NCBI RefSeq assembly: GCF_030269925.1
Contig: NC_085112.1
Coordinates: forward strand, 1,303,501-1,367,500
DNA length: 64,000 nucleotides
Origin: Bombyx mori
Taxonomy: Eukaryota; Arthropoda; Insecta; Lepidoptera; Bombycidae
Reading direction: 5' to 3'
Shown here: positions 19,151 to 34,100 of the stretch, in pieces
How positions within the stretch are numbered: position 1 is the first letter of the stretch
Layout: every line of letters starts with the position of its first letter
The notes under the pieces: model-generated
Databases searched by the model: none
What the model saw: the letters and a program-made list of their open reading frames with translations, nothing else
Told to the model about the DNA's origin: nothing
Program-made: the position numbers and the translations under genes

Positions 19151-22100
19151 CTGAGGAGTTGATATTAATTAACCCACCTTGGAGCTTATTTCTTAACACC
19201 TGGTGTTAAGTGGTTACTGGAGCCCATAGACGTCTACAACGTAAATGCGCCACCCACCTTGAGATATAAGTTCTAAGGTCTCAAGTATAGTTGTAACGGC
19301 TGGCCCACCCTTCAAACCGAAACACATTATTGCTTCGCGGTAGAAATAGGCAGCGTGGTGGTAACTACCCCCGCGGACTCACAATATGTCCTACCACCAG
19401 TAAAACGGACTAAACGCCATATTGTAACCCATCAATTAGTCTGTTCGTCCTGCCCTATCTCCCCGCTCAACTACTTAAATAAGTGGAAATCTGTGCTGCG
19501 ATAGGAGGCGGTCCAGACATGAAACCGGTGCATAAATGATGTCTAAAATAACAGAAATTTACTGTGGGTTTCATCACTCCCTCGCCTCGAGACATTAGGT
19601 CGAAGTTTCGATTGTATTGTATCATGTATGCGGCAGAAATAGACAGGATGGAGGTATATTGTTGTAGTTGTAGTCCTAAGGTACCCCGCTGGTACATAGC
19701 GGCCCTCACAAGCTGTCTCCATTCTGTCTTGCGCTTGTTCTTTAACATCTCTCCAGGTTAGGCTGGCAATCCTATCTGGCTCTCCATGGTGCGTCTCTCA
19801 GGTCGCGACCTGGTCTTCTCCTGCCATCCATTTGGCACTCAAAAGCGATCAATGCTGCTATGGGTTCATTACGAGCTCAGAATACAGCAGGGACGTAAAT
19901 TTACAAATGCCACCATACCTTCATCGTGGAAGTCGTTCGTAAAAGCCATTGTCTTGTGCATTTCGCAAATCGTTATCTTGAGATCTATGTCCCGGTATAT
20001 TCGCATCATTCGATACGAGCAGAACGGCTGTTTTAGTTATTGGGTCAAGGTCACTTCCAGAAATTTATCTCATGGAGACCCGCGTGAATGGGCCGCTTTG
20101 ATTGGAGCCGTGGGGTGCGTGCCAACACTTTTAGTTTCAATAAAACGCCATAATAAGCTACTGACGCATTTAACTTTGGCGATCTCCTTAATAACACTCT
20201 AATAATAGATCAATTAAAATGTAGTTTTAAGAAAATCGGAAACCGAATGAATATCTAGTGGTAGGGCGATATGGGAGCCAGCACGGGTCGGTGGCACTGT
20301 CCTACTTCTTGATGCTACGAAGCAGTCGTGCGTTCCAGTTTGAAAGATTGGCATTGACGTTTTAATGTCTATAGACTCTGGTGACTGTTCAAGACTAGGT
20401 TATTACTGGTGGTAGGACCTCTTGTGAGCCCGCGCGGGTGGGTACCACCACCCTGCCTATTTCTGCCGTGAAGCAGTAATGCGTTTCGGTTTGAAGGGTG
20501 GGGCAGCCGTTGTATAGTTATACTTGAGACCTTAGAACTTATATCTCAAGGTGGATGGAGCATTTACTCTGTGGATGTCTATGGGTTCCAGTAACCACTT
20601 AACACCAGGTGGGCTGTGAGCTTTTACCCACCCATTTAAGCAATAAAAAATAAAAAAGGTGTAAAGTCGGCTTATCTGTCCATACATCGCAATAGTCTAA
20701 AGATTACCTCGCAAGAGATGCCGCAATCTCTCACCGCTTTGGTGCACTTCTTCACCAGGGATTCACTCTGTAACAAGGAAAATAAGTATTTTATATAAAT
20801 GCTATAATACCCCCTACTCTCGCCGGGTTATGACCCTGGACGGAGATCGGACGTCGTGTGAAAGAGTCCAGGAGAGTCGTTTAGTGGGCAGGGTCCTAAA
20901 TTAAATCCCTTGGGCCCATGAAAAAAGAAGGTACGACCGTCCTACGCATTGAGGCAGCAATTGAGACTTCGACCTCATGACTCAAGGTAAGTGGGTGAAA
21001 TTATTGTCGTGATGTTGAACCGCAATTATCCTACTACCAAATAAAAACACGTTTGTCTCTGTTCGACTTAACTAGTCCTAAACACTGAGTACCTTATTCA
21101 AATGCATTCTCATCACGATCATGTGGCCGAGTAGGAACTTGTGATGGTTCTCGCCGCTGAAGCTGGCCGCGCGGCGGGCGTCATTCTGGATCGTGCGAAT
21201 GCGGGAATCGAATTTCGATCGACAATTGGAGTTCTGGAATAAAATTTGTCAAACTAACATAAACTATCTTAACAAGTCATTTATTCGTAGCTTAACTAGA
21301 TTGTTTTATTATATCCCTCGAAATATGATAGTGTATTTCGAACACAAAATAACAAGAATTTTTAAGCTATTGCATAGCTTCTATCGCCGGCCTTGAGCGC
21401 GGCGACTGAATCAAGAAATTCCGTAACGAAAATAACCTGACACCCCCACTACGCCTACTATGTAGCTCGCGTTCAACACATTCACACGTTGCGCTGGTGT
21501 AGTGTTTGTGAATAAGCGCGCGGCGTGACGCCACACTGTATGAGCATCATGAAAAGTCTGCCCATCTCTCACTCACACGGTCTAGCTTATGAGTGTAAAG
21601 GGGACAGTTAATGTTTTGCTTTTGTTAATGTTTATAAATATAGCGTGGTCTTATGTTTATTGTTTTAATATTAAATTATTATTGTCTAATTGTAATTGCA
21701 TAATTTGATAAAAAATGCTTTACCGCGGTAGTCCCCGAGTGCCACACGTCTTTTTTTATTTATTTTTTTATTGCTTAGCTGGGTGGACGAGCTCACAGCC
21801 CACCTGGTGTTATGTGGTCACTGGAGCCCATAGTCATCTACAACGTTAATGTGCCACCCACCTTGAGATATAAGTTCTAAGGTCTCAAGTATAGTTACAA
21901 CGGCTGTCCCACCCTTCAAGCCGAAACGCTACTAAACTATTTTAACTAGATTGTTTTATTATATCCATCGAAATATGACAGTGAATTTCGAAGGTAAAAT
22001 ATCAAGAATATTCTAGACCCGTGCGTAAATGTGGAAATTATGGGCGTTCTCCAGTCTTCTCGTTTCTGCATACCAACACCCGCTATACAGGCAGAGTCCA

Positions 22101-25100
22101 GTCCTAATACCACCGCTCTGGATTGAAAGCTTCTGTTAAAGATGTTTCTTGAAAATTATTCTTTAAATAAAGTTTGAAATGATTGAGAGTGGACAGCGAT
22201 TTGGTTTGTGTAATCTATTTGTATAATCCTCTATTTATACCGCGAGCCTATCATCTGATTTGAAAAATTCGATTATCCTGAAGGCAATAAAAATACCATT
22301 TTTTCCTCTACCTATGCTGATAGCCTTGAGAGGCTATTTCAGCTTCGTCCTAACATTTAGGTGAGCTCACGGTGCTCAAGCCGGAGTGTTGCTAACACTA
22401 GCCCCAGCAAGAGCAGTCCATCGCAGAATCTACCACCGGATCGGAAACGCTACCCACTGAGAAGATCCGGCGAGAAACTCACTGGGAAAAATACCATAAA
22501 TAGATTCTATCTTTATGAAATGTTGACAAATTAAAAGAATGTTAAGGTACCTACGTATTAAAAAAATCTTGGTACTTGTTCAATAATAGTGTTAAAAATT
22601 TACCTAATAATCCTTCCTACGCAATAAATAGTTTAAAAACTTACTCATGCCAACACACCACGCGGTATTGTGGTATGAATACCACCAGTATGAGTCATTA
22701 CGAAGCAAATGAGCGATGACCAAGCCCTTTATTTAGGCTCAGCTTTGGCAAAGTAGCGCTCGTCATCACATCCGAAAATAATAATTCATAGAAAACTACA
22801 TAATAATCGGATAATGTACATAAATTGGCAACATTTCCCGAGCCTCGAGGCTGGTGTGATTATCAAATCGGACAAGGTTGCCAGATCTGCCAAAAAAATT
22901 CCACTTTATTTGATTTTCAATTCCAGCGATGCGTTAATTCTTGGTAATGCTCTTACGGCCAAGCATAATAGACATTACTTCATAATAAGTCCTATCTCCA
23001 AAGTATAATTACATAAGCTATGTCAATACTATTAAATGTTATTCAAAAGCCGTGGTCTAAGCTTTAAAATACTACAAACCTATCATTTTTTGCCAATCGT
23101 ATTGAGTTAAACTGATTAATTGGCCAACAGGGCCCATTGATATGATATTGCAAATGTTGCCACCACCTAGAGATGTGAGGTTGGGGTTTGAATGGTTATT
23201 GTAAACCGACTGCCCGCTAGTTGTGATAGCTTCGGGGTTCGAAGACTACTAAGTATTACATCAGCCATGAAGTCGCCTGTACAGTTATACAATTGTCATG
23301 GGACCTGACAATTCGAACCGATTCAGGCTACTGACTAGGTTTAGTTTAAGGGTTATAATATTATTCATGATTACATTGCGGCAGAAATAGGCAGGGTGGT
23401 ATCCCGGGTGGTATCTACGGGCCCGTAATAACCCCAGTAATTATGCACATTAAACTTATTTTGTAATTACACGATTTACCGGTGGTAGAACCTCTTGTGA
23501 GTTCGCGTGGGTAGGTACTACCACCCTGCCTATTTCTGCCGTGAAGCAGTAATGCGTTTCGGTTTTGAAGTGTGGGGCAGTTGTTGTAACTATATTTGAG
23601 ACCTTAGAACTTATCTCTAAAGGTGAGTGGCGCATTTACGTTGTAGATGTCTATGGGCTCCAGTAACCGCTTAACACCAGGTGGGCTGTGAGCTCGTCCA
23701 CCCATCTAAGCAATAAAAATAAATAAATAAACTTCCCATATTTTCTTACTGTACTTCCGAACCTATTCTGGTAACCAGTATAGAGCACCTAGCGGGTATT
23801 TAGAGATAGGCACCATCATCACATTTTCTCTGTTAAGCAATTAGGATAGAACAGCGCTTTCACAGTTGAGGACTTTTGTACTCTCTGTTTTGGATCCTCG
23901 CGTGTAACGTGCTTTGTGATATTCGCATTATCCTTTTGAACCACGGTAACCATTTTACACGAGACAGTAAAAAAGTTCCCAACCAATTCCAATAATTGAA
24001 TATCTCACTATCGTTTATAAGAGCATCGCTAATCGTACCGATTCCAAACATCATCTCAGAGTGAGAGATTGAACTGGCAAATCGCCCGGGCCAGTTACAT
24101 AACCCAGACGCGGTCTTGAACGGTGTCCAGTGTCAAGGCAACCGAATGCATTTGAGTTGCATATGAACACGTCATTATTGGGGTGTCCATGGATCGGATT
24201 TTTGTTTGGGACAAATCTAGACTTTCTTCCGACTCGACGAATGTCAGTTAGCTCCCAAATAAATTACTTTTATTCATCTATATAGACACGATCTCACAAT
24301 TCTAGTATGAATAGGCTGGTGGTAAATACTGCGGGTCCTGATTTTGTGTTGAAGGTTAGTAGAGCCGTAATATAATTAATAAAAAATTTGACTATAAATA
24401 TTACAAGGTGAGTTACATCTACATTACGATTAATTGCTATAGGCTCCGGTAGCAACTTAATACCATATGAGTCGTAACTAGTGTACTCTTTTCCTAAAGC
24501 TTCCAAATATAAATATATAAAAGTCAATGTGTGTATCTTGTCTATAGATTTCGAAATGGCATTACTAAGTTCGATGAAATTTCCAGGAGATCTTCAAAAT
24601 GGCCAAACGGGTGATCTTGTGAAGTTTGGCAGCGATCGGGACAAAGTTAAATCAAATATCGGCCAGCAAATTTCTCCGGGTTTGACCAGAGATAAATTTA
24701 AAAAAAAAAGGTTCTCATAATAACCGAATATTATCTAAAATCATGGACACTATATCCATGACGTCGGGCCATTGGCATCAACTCAGCATCCATCAATGCC
24801 GGCCATCCGTTACGCTGATAAGGTTTGAGATATAGTTGTACTGTTTTAATGCATTAGCACGTAATAATATTCTATATTATGTGTCTCGTACTCATCAAAG
24901 CAACTCTAACTACAATATTCCCTTCACTCAACCCTGGTATCTTTTTTTTATTGCTTAGATGGTTGGACGAACTCACAGCCCACCTGGTGTTAAGTGGTTA
25001 CTGGAGCCCATAGACATCTACGACGTAAATGCGCCACCCACCTTTAGATATAAGTTCTAAGGTCTCAAGTATAGTTACAAAGGCTGCCCCACCTTTCAAA

Positions 25101-28100
25101 CCGAAACGTATTACTGTTTCATGGCAGATATAGGCAAAATTATAATTCGGTTTTAAGGGTGGGGCAGCTGTTATAACTATATTTGAAACCTAAGAACTTA
25201 TATCTCAAGGTGAGTGGTGCATTAACGTTGTAGATGTCTATGGGCTCCGGTAACCATTGAACACCAGGCGGGCCGTTAGCTCATCTAACCATCTGAGCAT
25301 TAAAAAATAAGAATAAAACTAATGAAATACGTCCTTTATTTATGTTGACTAATGGTTTCCATAATGAAGGATTAACACCGTGTAATAAAAATTAAATCGA
25401 CAAGAGTTATATATAATTCGCGTAATTAGAATGAGACATAGACCTCAAGCCTCAAGGTGGGTCGCTGCATTCACGCTGTGACATGTATCGGCCATGAGCA
25501 ATTTTTTTTTATTGCTTTAATGGGTGGACGAGCTCACAGCCCACCTGGTGTTAAGTGGTTACTGGAGCCCATAGACATCTACGACGTAAATTCGCCACCC
25601 ACCTTGAGATATAAGTTCTAAGGTCTCAGTATAGTTACAGCAGCTGCCCCACCCTACAAACCGAAACGCATTACTGCTTCACGGCAGAAATAGGCAGGGT
25701 GGTGGTACCTAGCCGCGCGGACTCACAAGAGGTCCTACCACCAGTAAAAGTATAACAGCTATATTTTACTTGTTTACGAATATTAAGCAATGGCGTATCG
25801 ATCATAATTTCTATAATTAATTAAACATCATTAGCTGCTCACTAAATCAACGTTATACCGTCAACCGGACGCGCCCCTACGTCATACGACCAAAATCATC
25901 AAGTGTTTAGAAACAATTCAGGAAAAACATAATATCCTCGGATTATGTTTTCGCAAATATTTCCCTGAGATATTCTCGTTGTAACAATAATACAATTTTA
26001 CAATGTAATATTCAAGTTCAATGGTGAATTTGTTTTTAGCTATTTATAAACGGACTTGACTTTGTACTTGTATTACTAAAGGAAATCGTACGAAAGAAAA
26101 TAATCAAAAGCTTTGATGATGTTCTTTTGATTATTTTGTTTGGTTTTTGAATGCATGACAATATCATGTCTTAAAATGTGTAATTTTTTATTAGTCATTT
26201 ATGAATCGTTAATACATATTTTTGTAAAAGAAAAGAAATTTAAAAATGAGCTGGACCTCGCGGAAAGCGTATGTGGTGTTTTTATCTTTAGAAAATGATA
26301 AAAACACTACATACGCTTTGCTATTTTCGTCTCTCAGTTAGTTGCACGTGTGGAGGTGCAACCCCAATTTCTGTATTTTTATAAACATTTTCGTATTTTT
26401 CAGTTTTATTTGGTATATGTACAATATAAATTTATTATAGTTTTTAAGCGAAATAATTGTGACACACGGAGATATGGATGGTCCTAAATCGATAGAAGCA
26501 GTCGCAAAATTTTCACGGTTTTAATGGACATTCAAGTGAATTCCCAGGAGAGAGGGAGAGAGAAAGAGAGTGGTTAAACGCATAGTTTTATTTATTTATT
26601 GCTTAGATGGTCGGACGAGCTCACAGTCCACCTGGTGTTAAGTGGTTACTGGAGCCCATAGACATCTACAACGTAAATGCGCCACTCACCTTGAAATATC
26701 GAGCTTAAAAAGGTATATTCTGATGATGATGATGATGTGAATGAACCGGATTAAAAGGGCATTGAGAACGCGGCTTGGACACTAGTCTATTCAACAGAGG
26801 ACAAAAAGATTATCGTCTGTGACTAATTATAACTATTTGGCAAGTCTCATTACCTTTACTTTTATATACTACATTGTTAAACCAACAACAACAACAAGGG
26901 TTTCGCCTTACGTTGTCAAATTTAGAAAAAATAAACTATTTGTCATTTGTCTGCACTAGCAACTATTTATCGTATGACCCGGTAGGACATATTAGCTATC
27001 ACTCAGGAATTACTTGCCATGCCTTTAAAATGCAGGGGGATATAAGGATTTCTGTGCCATCTCTTTCTTTTACGTTTGATTCCCATAAAACCAGATGAAA
27101 GTAATAAATTCAGTTTCATCATATTATGAAGATATATAAGAAGATATGGTTAACGGAATATTGTTCGGTATCTTTCTCAACAGAGACCTGTGGCTCTTCC
27201 GCTGTGCTTAGCACTAAAACAGAGACCACGTGCACGTGGAAAGTATATGCGATGGTTGGTGTCATGTCTTTAGGAGCTCACTGGAAGGATTGGAATGAAA
27301 GATTATCTCAGAGTTGCCTCATAAGGTCATTTCGTCCATATGACGGCACTCAAGCGATACTAGAAGCACAAGGAGGTGTGTTTTCAAACCTCTTTCCTAT
27401 ATATATATTTATGTTCACAATTCGCAAAGTTCGCCTTGAAGTACACAAGATAAATTAGTGCTATAAAGTTGCAAGTATAATTAGAAACAAAATTGAATCT
27501 ATTTCAAAGGCGTTCTCTGAAATAGTTGCATAACACAAAGGGATCTAAACGCAACCAAAGATTACCCATTAAGGATATGACGTCATAGTCTTCAAAGAAC
27601 CAAAGCCATTACTTGGATATTATTGCCAATACTCGTGTAGTACAGTGGAACTGAATATAGGTAACCTCCATATGATACCGAAGTGCATATTATCATTACG
27701 AGCTGCTGTAGACTAGAGATTGAAACATCTTACAGCTGCCCACGAACTCATGTTCTACCTTCAGATGTACGCCAACTTTAAACTGCTTTAAAAGAATGAT
27801 CTTTGAGATATAAATTCAAAGGTCTCAAGTATAGTTACAACGGCTGCCCCACCCTTCAAACCGAAACGCATTACTGCTTTACGGCAGAAATAGGCAGGGT
27901 GGTGGTACCTACCCGCGCGGACTCACAAGAGGTCCACCAGTAATTACGCAAATTATAATTTTTGCAGGTTTGATTTTTACTCCTTTTTCCTTCACCGTGG
28001 AAGTTAATCGTGAACATTTGTTGAGTACGTATTTCATTAGAAAAATTGGTACCCGCCTGAATTCGAGCACCGGTGTATCGCTCAACACGCATGCACCGGA

Positions 28101-31100
28101 CGTCTTATCCTTTAGGCCGTGACAACTTCTGACTGACTTTTTATTGCCGTCACCGTCCACCTTGACACATGAGCTCTGAGAATCAGTTTTAAAACCGCTG
28201 CCCGTGTTGTAATGGTGTAGTAATGAGTTTCGGTTTGAACAGTGTCAAACCGAAACTCATTACTGCCTCACGGCAGAAATAGGTACGTGGTACCTATCCG
28301 CGTGGGCTCACAAAACGCCCTACCACTAAACCTAACCTGTTTAGTGCTCTCTCTCTCTCTTAAAACAAAAAGTCTTCAGAGACGCCTCTATTAAAAAAAG
28401 AGATAAAAATTTCTCCACTCACATAATCAGAGGTAATAACATTGTCAGCGTTCCGTATGGCATCATCGGAGTAGGCTGTGACATTCATCAGGAAAGACTT
28501 CAGTTCTTCGCCAGCTATAGCCGTGTATTCAGTGAAGAGCAGTAGAGCATCCGCCTTCGCTGACATCAACTCCTCGGTCAGCTCTGGAGTGTACCGCTTC
28601 TCTATGTCAGCGTCTTCGTCCAGGGTCTGGTTGCTTTGATCGGTCACGTCCACCCATAGAGAATCCTGAAACGCAAATATTTCTGCTGTATTTCCGTACT
28701 CAGTTGAGGGCCTTGTGGTGTTGTGTGGATAGAGGCTATAAGACCAGTCACGGCAGATCACCGTGACTATGGACCGACCAGAGGCAGCCCTTCGACGAGT
28801 GCATAAGAAGGGCCGCTGTAACAACAACAACAAGAAGGGTTTCGTAATTCGTGGTCAAATTTAGAAAAAAATATACTATTTGTCATTTGTCTGTACTAGC
28901 AAATTTTCTATCTATAATAATATACATAAATGAATTGCTGTTCGTTAGTCTCGCTAAAATTCGAGAAAGGCTGGACGGATTTGCAGCATCTGACAATCGT
29001 TCCAAAAGGGCCAAACATTTTTTTTTTAAACACAAACGAACATATCATGAATATTCCACATCCAATATCTTCAATAGCGTAACAACATTCACTTTGGGCT
29101 CTCTGTGGACTCCAATTAACAGGATGACACAGGACCGTCACTAAAAAAATACATCACAATTCAACAAATATTATTCGCCTACACCCAAGGGATATAGCCA
29201 GTTCACGTAACACAAAAACGCTATAACCACGTGTATATTTAACGTAAATATACTTTTTAACGACACCATAAAGAAAAATCAAACTGGCTGTGACGCGAAA
29301 ATTTGATTCCATACGTTCAAGGCTCATCAAAATCAAGTTTATTAACATCAGTACGGTTTTTTTTAACTAACTATTGGCTGGTAACCTAAGGGGCTATTTC
29401 AGTTACTTGCGGAGGGATAGGTAAATTCACGGGCACAACCTGAGAGAGCTGCTAACACTAGCCCTAGTATTAGTAGTAATGCTTCGCAGAATCTACCGTC
29501 GGATCGGAATCGCGACCCACTGAGAGGATCTGGCGAGAAATTCAATGGACTGTGTCACTGGAGATCGATTGGAGAGTCTTACAATATATGGGACAGTAAA
29601 AGCAGCATGGTTCGTGATCAAAAGATCTTGTCTGCTCGAGGAGACGAGGTGAGGATATGCTCATTAACACCATCAGCTTTACTTTTTTTGATGCTCTAAA
29701 TGTGCAGGCGAGCTTAATTTCCACTCAGTGTTAAGTGCTCACCGTCACTAAAGGATATGAGCTATGTCAATCCGCTGCCTAGTTAATATCATTCAAGCCT
29801 CCTTTGAAGAAGAATACGTTTAAGAGTAAGGGTCAAAATGTATCTTCCACATACACCATGGACTAACCAACAGCCTCTTTGTCGTAAAAAGGATTGATGG
29901 AAGCAACTCAAACTTCCTACCTATGCTGATAACCTTGAGAGGCTATTTCAGCTTCGCCCTAACGTGTAGGTGAGCTCACGGGGCTCAACCGGAATGTTGC
30001 TAGCACTGGCCCTAGCAAGAGCAGTGCTTCGCAGAATCTACCATTAAATCGGAAACGCTACCCACTGAGAAGATCCGGCGAGAAACTCAGTGGGCTGTGT
30101 CTATGGGTTAATTCGCTCGCCGAGCCTTTCGTCGCAAGCGACGGGTTCGACGAGGACGGTGACCGGTGCTTGTGGTACCTAAAATCACCGTTAATGGATC
30201 GGGAGGATCCGTAATGACGTGTTTTGGGTGACGTTGACAAACGGACCGATGCAACTTAGTAGCTATTGCTTTCAACTTGCAGGTAATATCGCTCCGTAGT
30301 CTTAATCAATGATGTTCGTACCATTATTTATACTATTAGCTCATGAAAAAAACAGAACAGAATTCTCTTGTCAAGGCCTGCTGTTGTCCATTAACAATAT
30401 AATAAATTTATTTTCATATCCACGATATAATATCGTATTAATCACGATCGGTAATTAAACCGTGCCAAGGCTGGATATTGGAGATTCGCAAAAAATATAT
30501 ATATTTTATGTTTGACGCACAGTTGATTTGATTAGCTGTTCTCATTGATCTTTGGTGTGGTGGATATCTTACGTTTCTGAGTAGATGGTTTCACTAATTT
30601 AATGATTGAAATTCATCATTCTGCCGAAGCCATGTTGCTTGAACCCTTTGGAATTTGGTAGTCCGGGTAGAACCACTTATTCATTGGAGCTATTTAAAAC
30701 CTGATAGGCTTAATAACAAAAATCGTCAATGTCACTAACTGCCAAGTGAGTTCCAAGTGCTCAAATATATTAAGTGTATAATCTATGCCCAAGTGAAGTA
30801 AGCATTCGTTTTCGGACTTTTTGGCGGGAACGCGAGGAGTGAAGTTGTGTGATTTGTTTTATTTTGTCTATTTAGTGTTTCTTCAGGTTTAAATGTGTAA
30901 TAATGGTGGTTTATTAACTGTTTAATATCTGTGAAAGTGCACAAATGTGGGAAAATGAAACAAAGCTGCTGGACGTAACTTGTCGGGTTCCTCCAAAAAG
31001 TCCACTGAAAAAAATCTCAGTAAATGACCACCATTTTACTGCGATTATATTTCATCCCATATCATTTCATTTCATTAAATTTCATCCCAGTTGATTAATG

Positions 31101-34100
31101 TCTCAAATTAATCATCTTCATTTCATTTCACTCCATATTATCATTTTTCATAAAATTAAGAATTTAAAGTAAAATAAGACATGACTTAAAGGTCTTAGTT
31201 ACCAGGTCATAAAATCTCTTAAAAAAGCATTCGTTTTCGTTTTCCAGAGACATTTTATCTCACGAAAAATTGTTTTCACCAATCGGTAACATTGCCTTTT
31301 AGCCATGTCAGTTACTTATTGTTTATTAATCTTTTCGATAAAATATAGAGGTAGCTTTTTAAGAGAATTCTCAATTCTGCACAAGGTACTTTAAGAAATT
31401 ACATGGATTAATAAACTACTATATCACACATTAATATTTAAAGAAACATTAAATAGAAAAGTCTAAGCACGATTCCAAGTTCCCACCAAAAAGTTGCGAC
31501 ATTATCTCAATGCTACCAGCACAATATGAAGGAAACCTTTTTTTTTCTTTCTAAAATTTACAATAACAATCCGTGAAATGCGTTCAAAAATGTTAACGAT
31601 ATTTAGTATAGCTGGTCAGCTGTGTCTTTATTTATTTAGTGAGTCGCACTAACAAGGCGATCACCAAATCAGAGCTACTGTAAAATGGACACATTCAGTA
31701 TTATTGTACAGAATCTTGACCTTCTAAGCCATGAAACTGTATTCTACGCACAAGCATTGAAAGATTCTCCCGACACGTCAAATTTATCGATATATTTTAT
31801 AAATAGTTTAGGGCATCTCTAGTCGGAGCAGTTATTTTAGTGATGTCACAAAGGAAATAGTAAAATGTTTTATGCTAAAATAAACATTACGCGTGTACGT
31901 ACGTAAATACGTTCTTATGCATGTGCTATGATTTACAATTATTTTTCATGCCAATTCTTCGGCACGAGTGTTGGCAGTTTATTTAATGGCTGTTTGAGGT
32001 TATTGCTAGGTAACGGTCCGGCTGGCTTCGGTATACCAGATAGAAACCACCATGCTGCATAACATCTGGTTTTTGGCCAGAACGCGAGAAGAGGAATTGT
32101 GTGAATTGTTTTGATGTTGTTAATTTAGCGTTTCTTCAGATTTAAACGTGTAACGTGGCGTTTTAACTGTTTAGCGTCTGTGAAAATGCAAAAGTATAGA
32201 AAAATTAAACAGTCGCTGAACGTGGTTTCCTCCAAAAATCCCACTAAAATACTAAAAAAGTTCCCACCATTTTACTGAAAGATTATTTCACTCATCTCAT
32301 CTCGTTTCAATCGTTCGTTGAATCTACCACCGGATCAGAATCACGACCAACTAAGAAAACCACCGAGAAACCAAGTGGGTTAATATGGAATCGCAAGAGG
32401 CTGATTGACATACTTAAAAAAAAATAAGAAGAGCGTCCATAAGTCTGTGGGCTGTAAACTAGTCTGCCCATACAACCATAGCTATCTGTGGCGGGTAGCC
32501 ATCACAGAACACAAGATATTTGACAGGTGCCTGAATCTCGCTTACGACATTTTCAAGATAAGTTTACATACTTACATACATACAAGTTCCGAGCAACAAC
32601 AGACCGTCTACCAAGTCTACCAAGCAACGACACCCGTTTGGTGGAAGATCCATAATATAAACTAAAATATATATTGAGAGTCCGAGATATGTGTTGATTT
32701 TTTAAGTCAAAATATTTTTTACTAATGCTATTAATGTACTCCAATATAGCTGGTGTCGATACGAACATATGCTGCATACCTGTGTATGTTAGTAAACACA
32801 TTCCATTCTTATCAATGTTTTATCTGAGCATCACTTTATCTAATCGGTAGTCAAGAATTCTTATTTAAATATATAACTATTTGTTGTTTCTCTTACATTT
32901 TGTTTTCCAACATGTAAAATTAGAGCTATTTTTAACTGCGTATTGGAGTAAAGAGAAAAACAAGAGAATGACCAGAACTCTGAGACACATTGGTCCAATC
33001 TCATTTGCTCTGGAATGACGGTTATATTGCCTTTAAAATAGAATAAAACATTTTAAATTGCCCGATTGTAAGTAGCAATTTGATGTGATGTAGGAAGGTA
33101 TCTCTTGCCTATATTTGGCATTAAATACATCATGCGTTTCGCTTTGAAGACGGGCGTTTATTCAATGAAATTGGAACATCGACCTCAACATCAAGGATGC
33201 TCATGGATCTACAATCCTAAGTGGGCTTTTTTACGCAAGAAAAACAGAATATACGATTTGTATTAGCAGGAAGAAAGCGAGAAAACAACACACATCAAAT
33301 CCCATTACATCATAAGCCGAATAACTCGTAAATAAATGTGTTATGTAAACGAATCGAACCCGATTGCCGCGCAAGGCCACTGCTGTGTCATCGGAGGTAA
33401 TGTCTTCACGGTGCAATTAGTTTTATGTGCATCGCTCAAACGCTTTGTTTAGCTGTGTCGCTATTTAACCCACCTGCGACACAAATAAACCAGAGTTACG
33501 ATTAAAATAGTTAACTCATATGATTACTGGATTATTTATCTTCAAAAAAATTTTTTTTATTGGTGTACGAACTCACAGCCCGCCTGGTGTTAAGTGGTTG
33601 CTGGAGCCCATAGACATCTACAACGTAAATGCGCCACCCACCTTGAGATACCAGTTCTAAGATCTCAAGTATAGTTACAACGGCTGCTCCACCCTTCAAA
33701 CCGAAACGTATTACTACTTCACGGCAGATATAGGCAGGGTTTCTGCTAATCTGGGAATTATCTAGATATACGCGAGTAATTGAATCGAACGCCAGACTAC
33801 AACGCATCTAAGTTTAACACGCATCTCCTTTTCTTAATACAAGACGATTTAGTCTGAATTTTTTCTTTAATAACTAGCCACCTCTAAACAATATTCCGTC
33901 AATAGAAAGAGTTTAACATTTATTTAACCAGTATCCAGCCCAGTGCATTATAATTGCCCACTAAATCGTACGACACGTCACAATGCGAACGCACTGGAGC
34001 ACTGGATACACACAGTAAACATGTTTGCTCTGATAACACACGCTCAACAAAGCCCACGTGTGGGGCAAGGTCGCATACCGTAATATGAGACAACTGTATG

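Noticed and set aside
19786..20202. 138-codon + strand ORF
   Set aside because: Overlaps a decayed LINE on the other strand at its start; no signal, motif or splice context. Treated as chance.
27126..27458. 110-codon + strand ORF
   Set aside because: AT-rich, no domain or membrane features, within the intron of the secreted protein gene.
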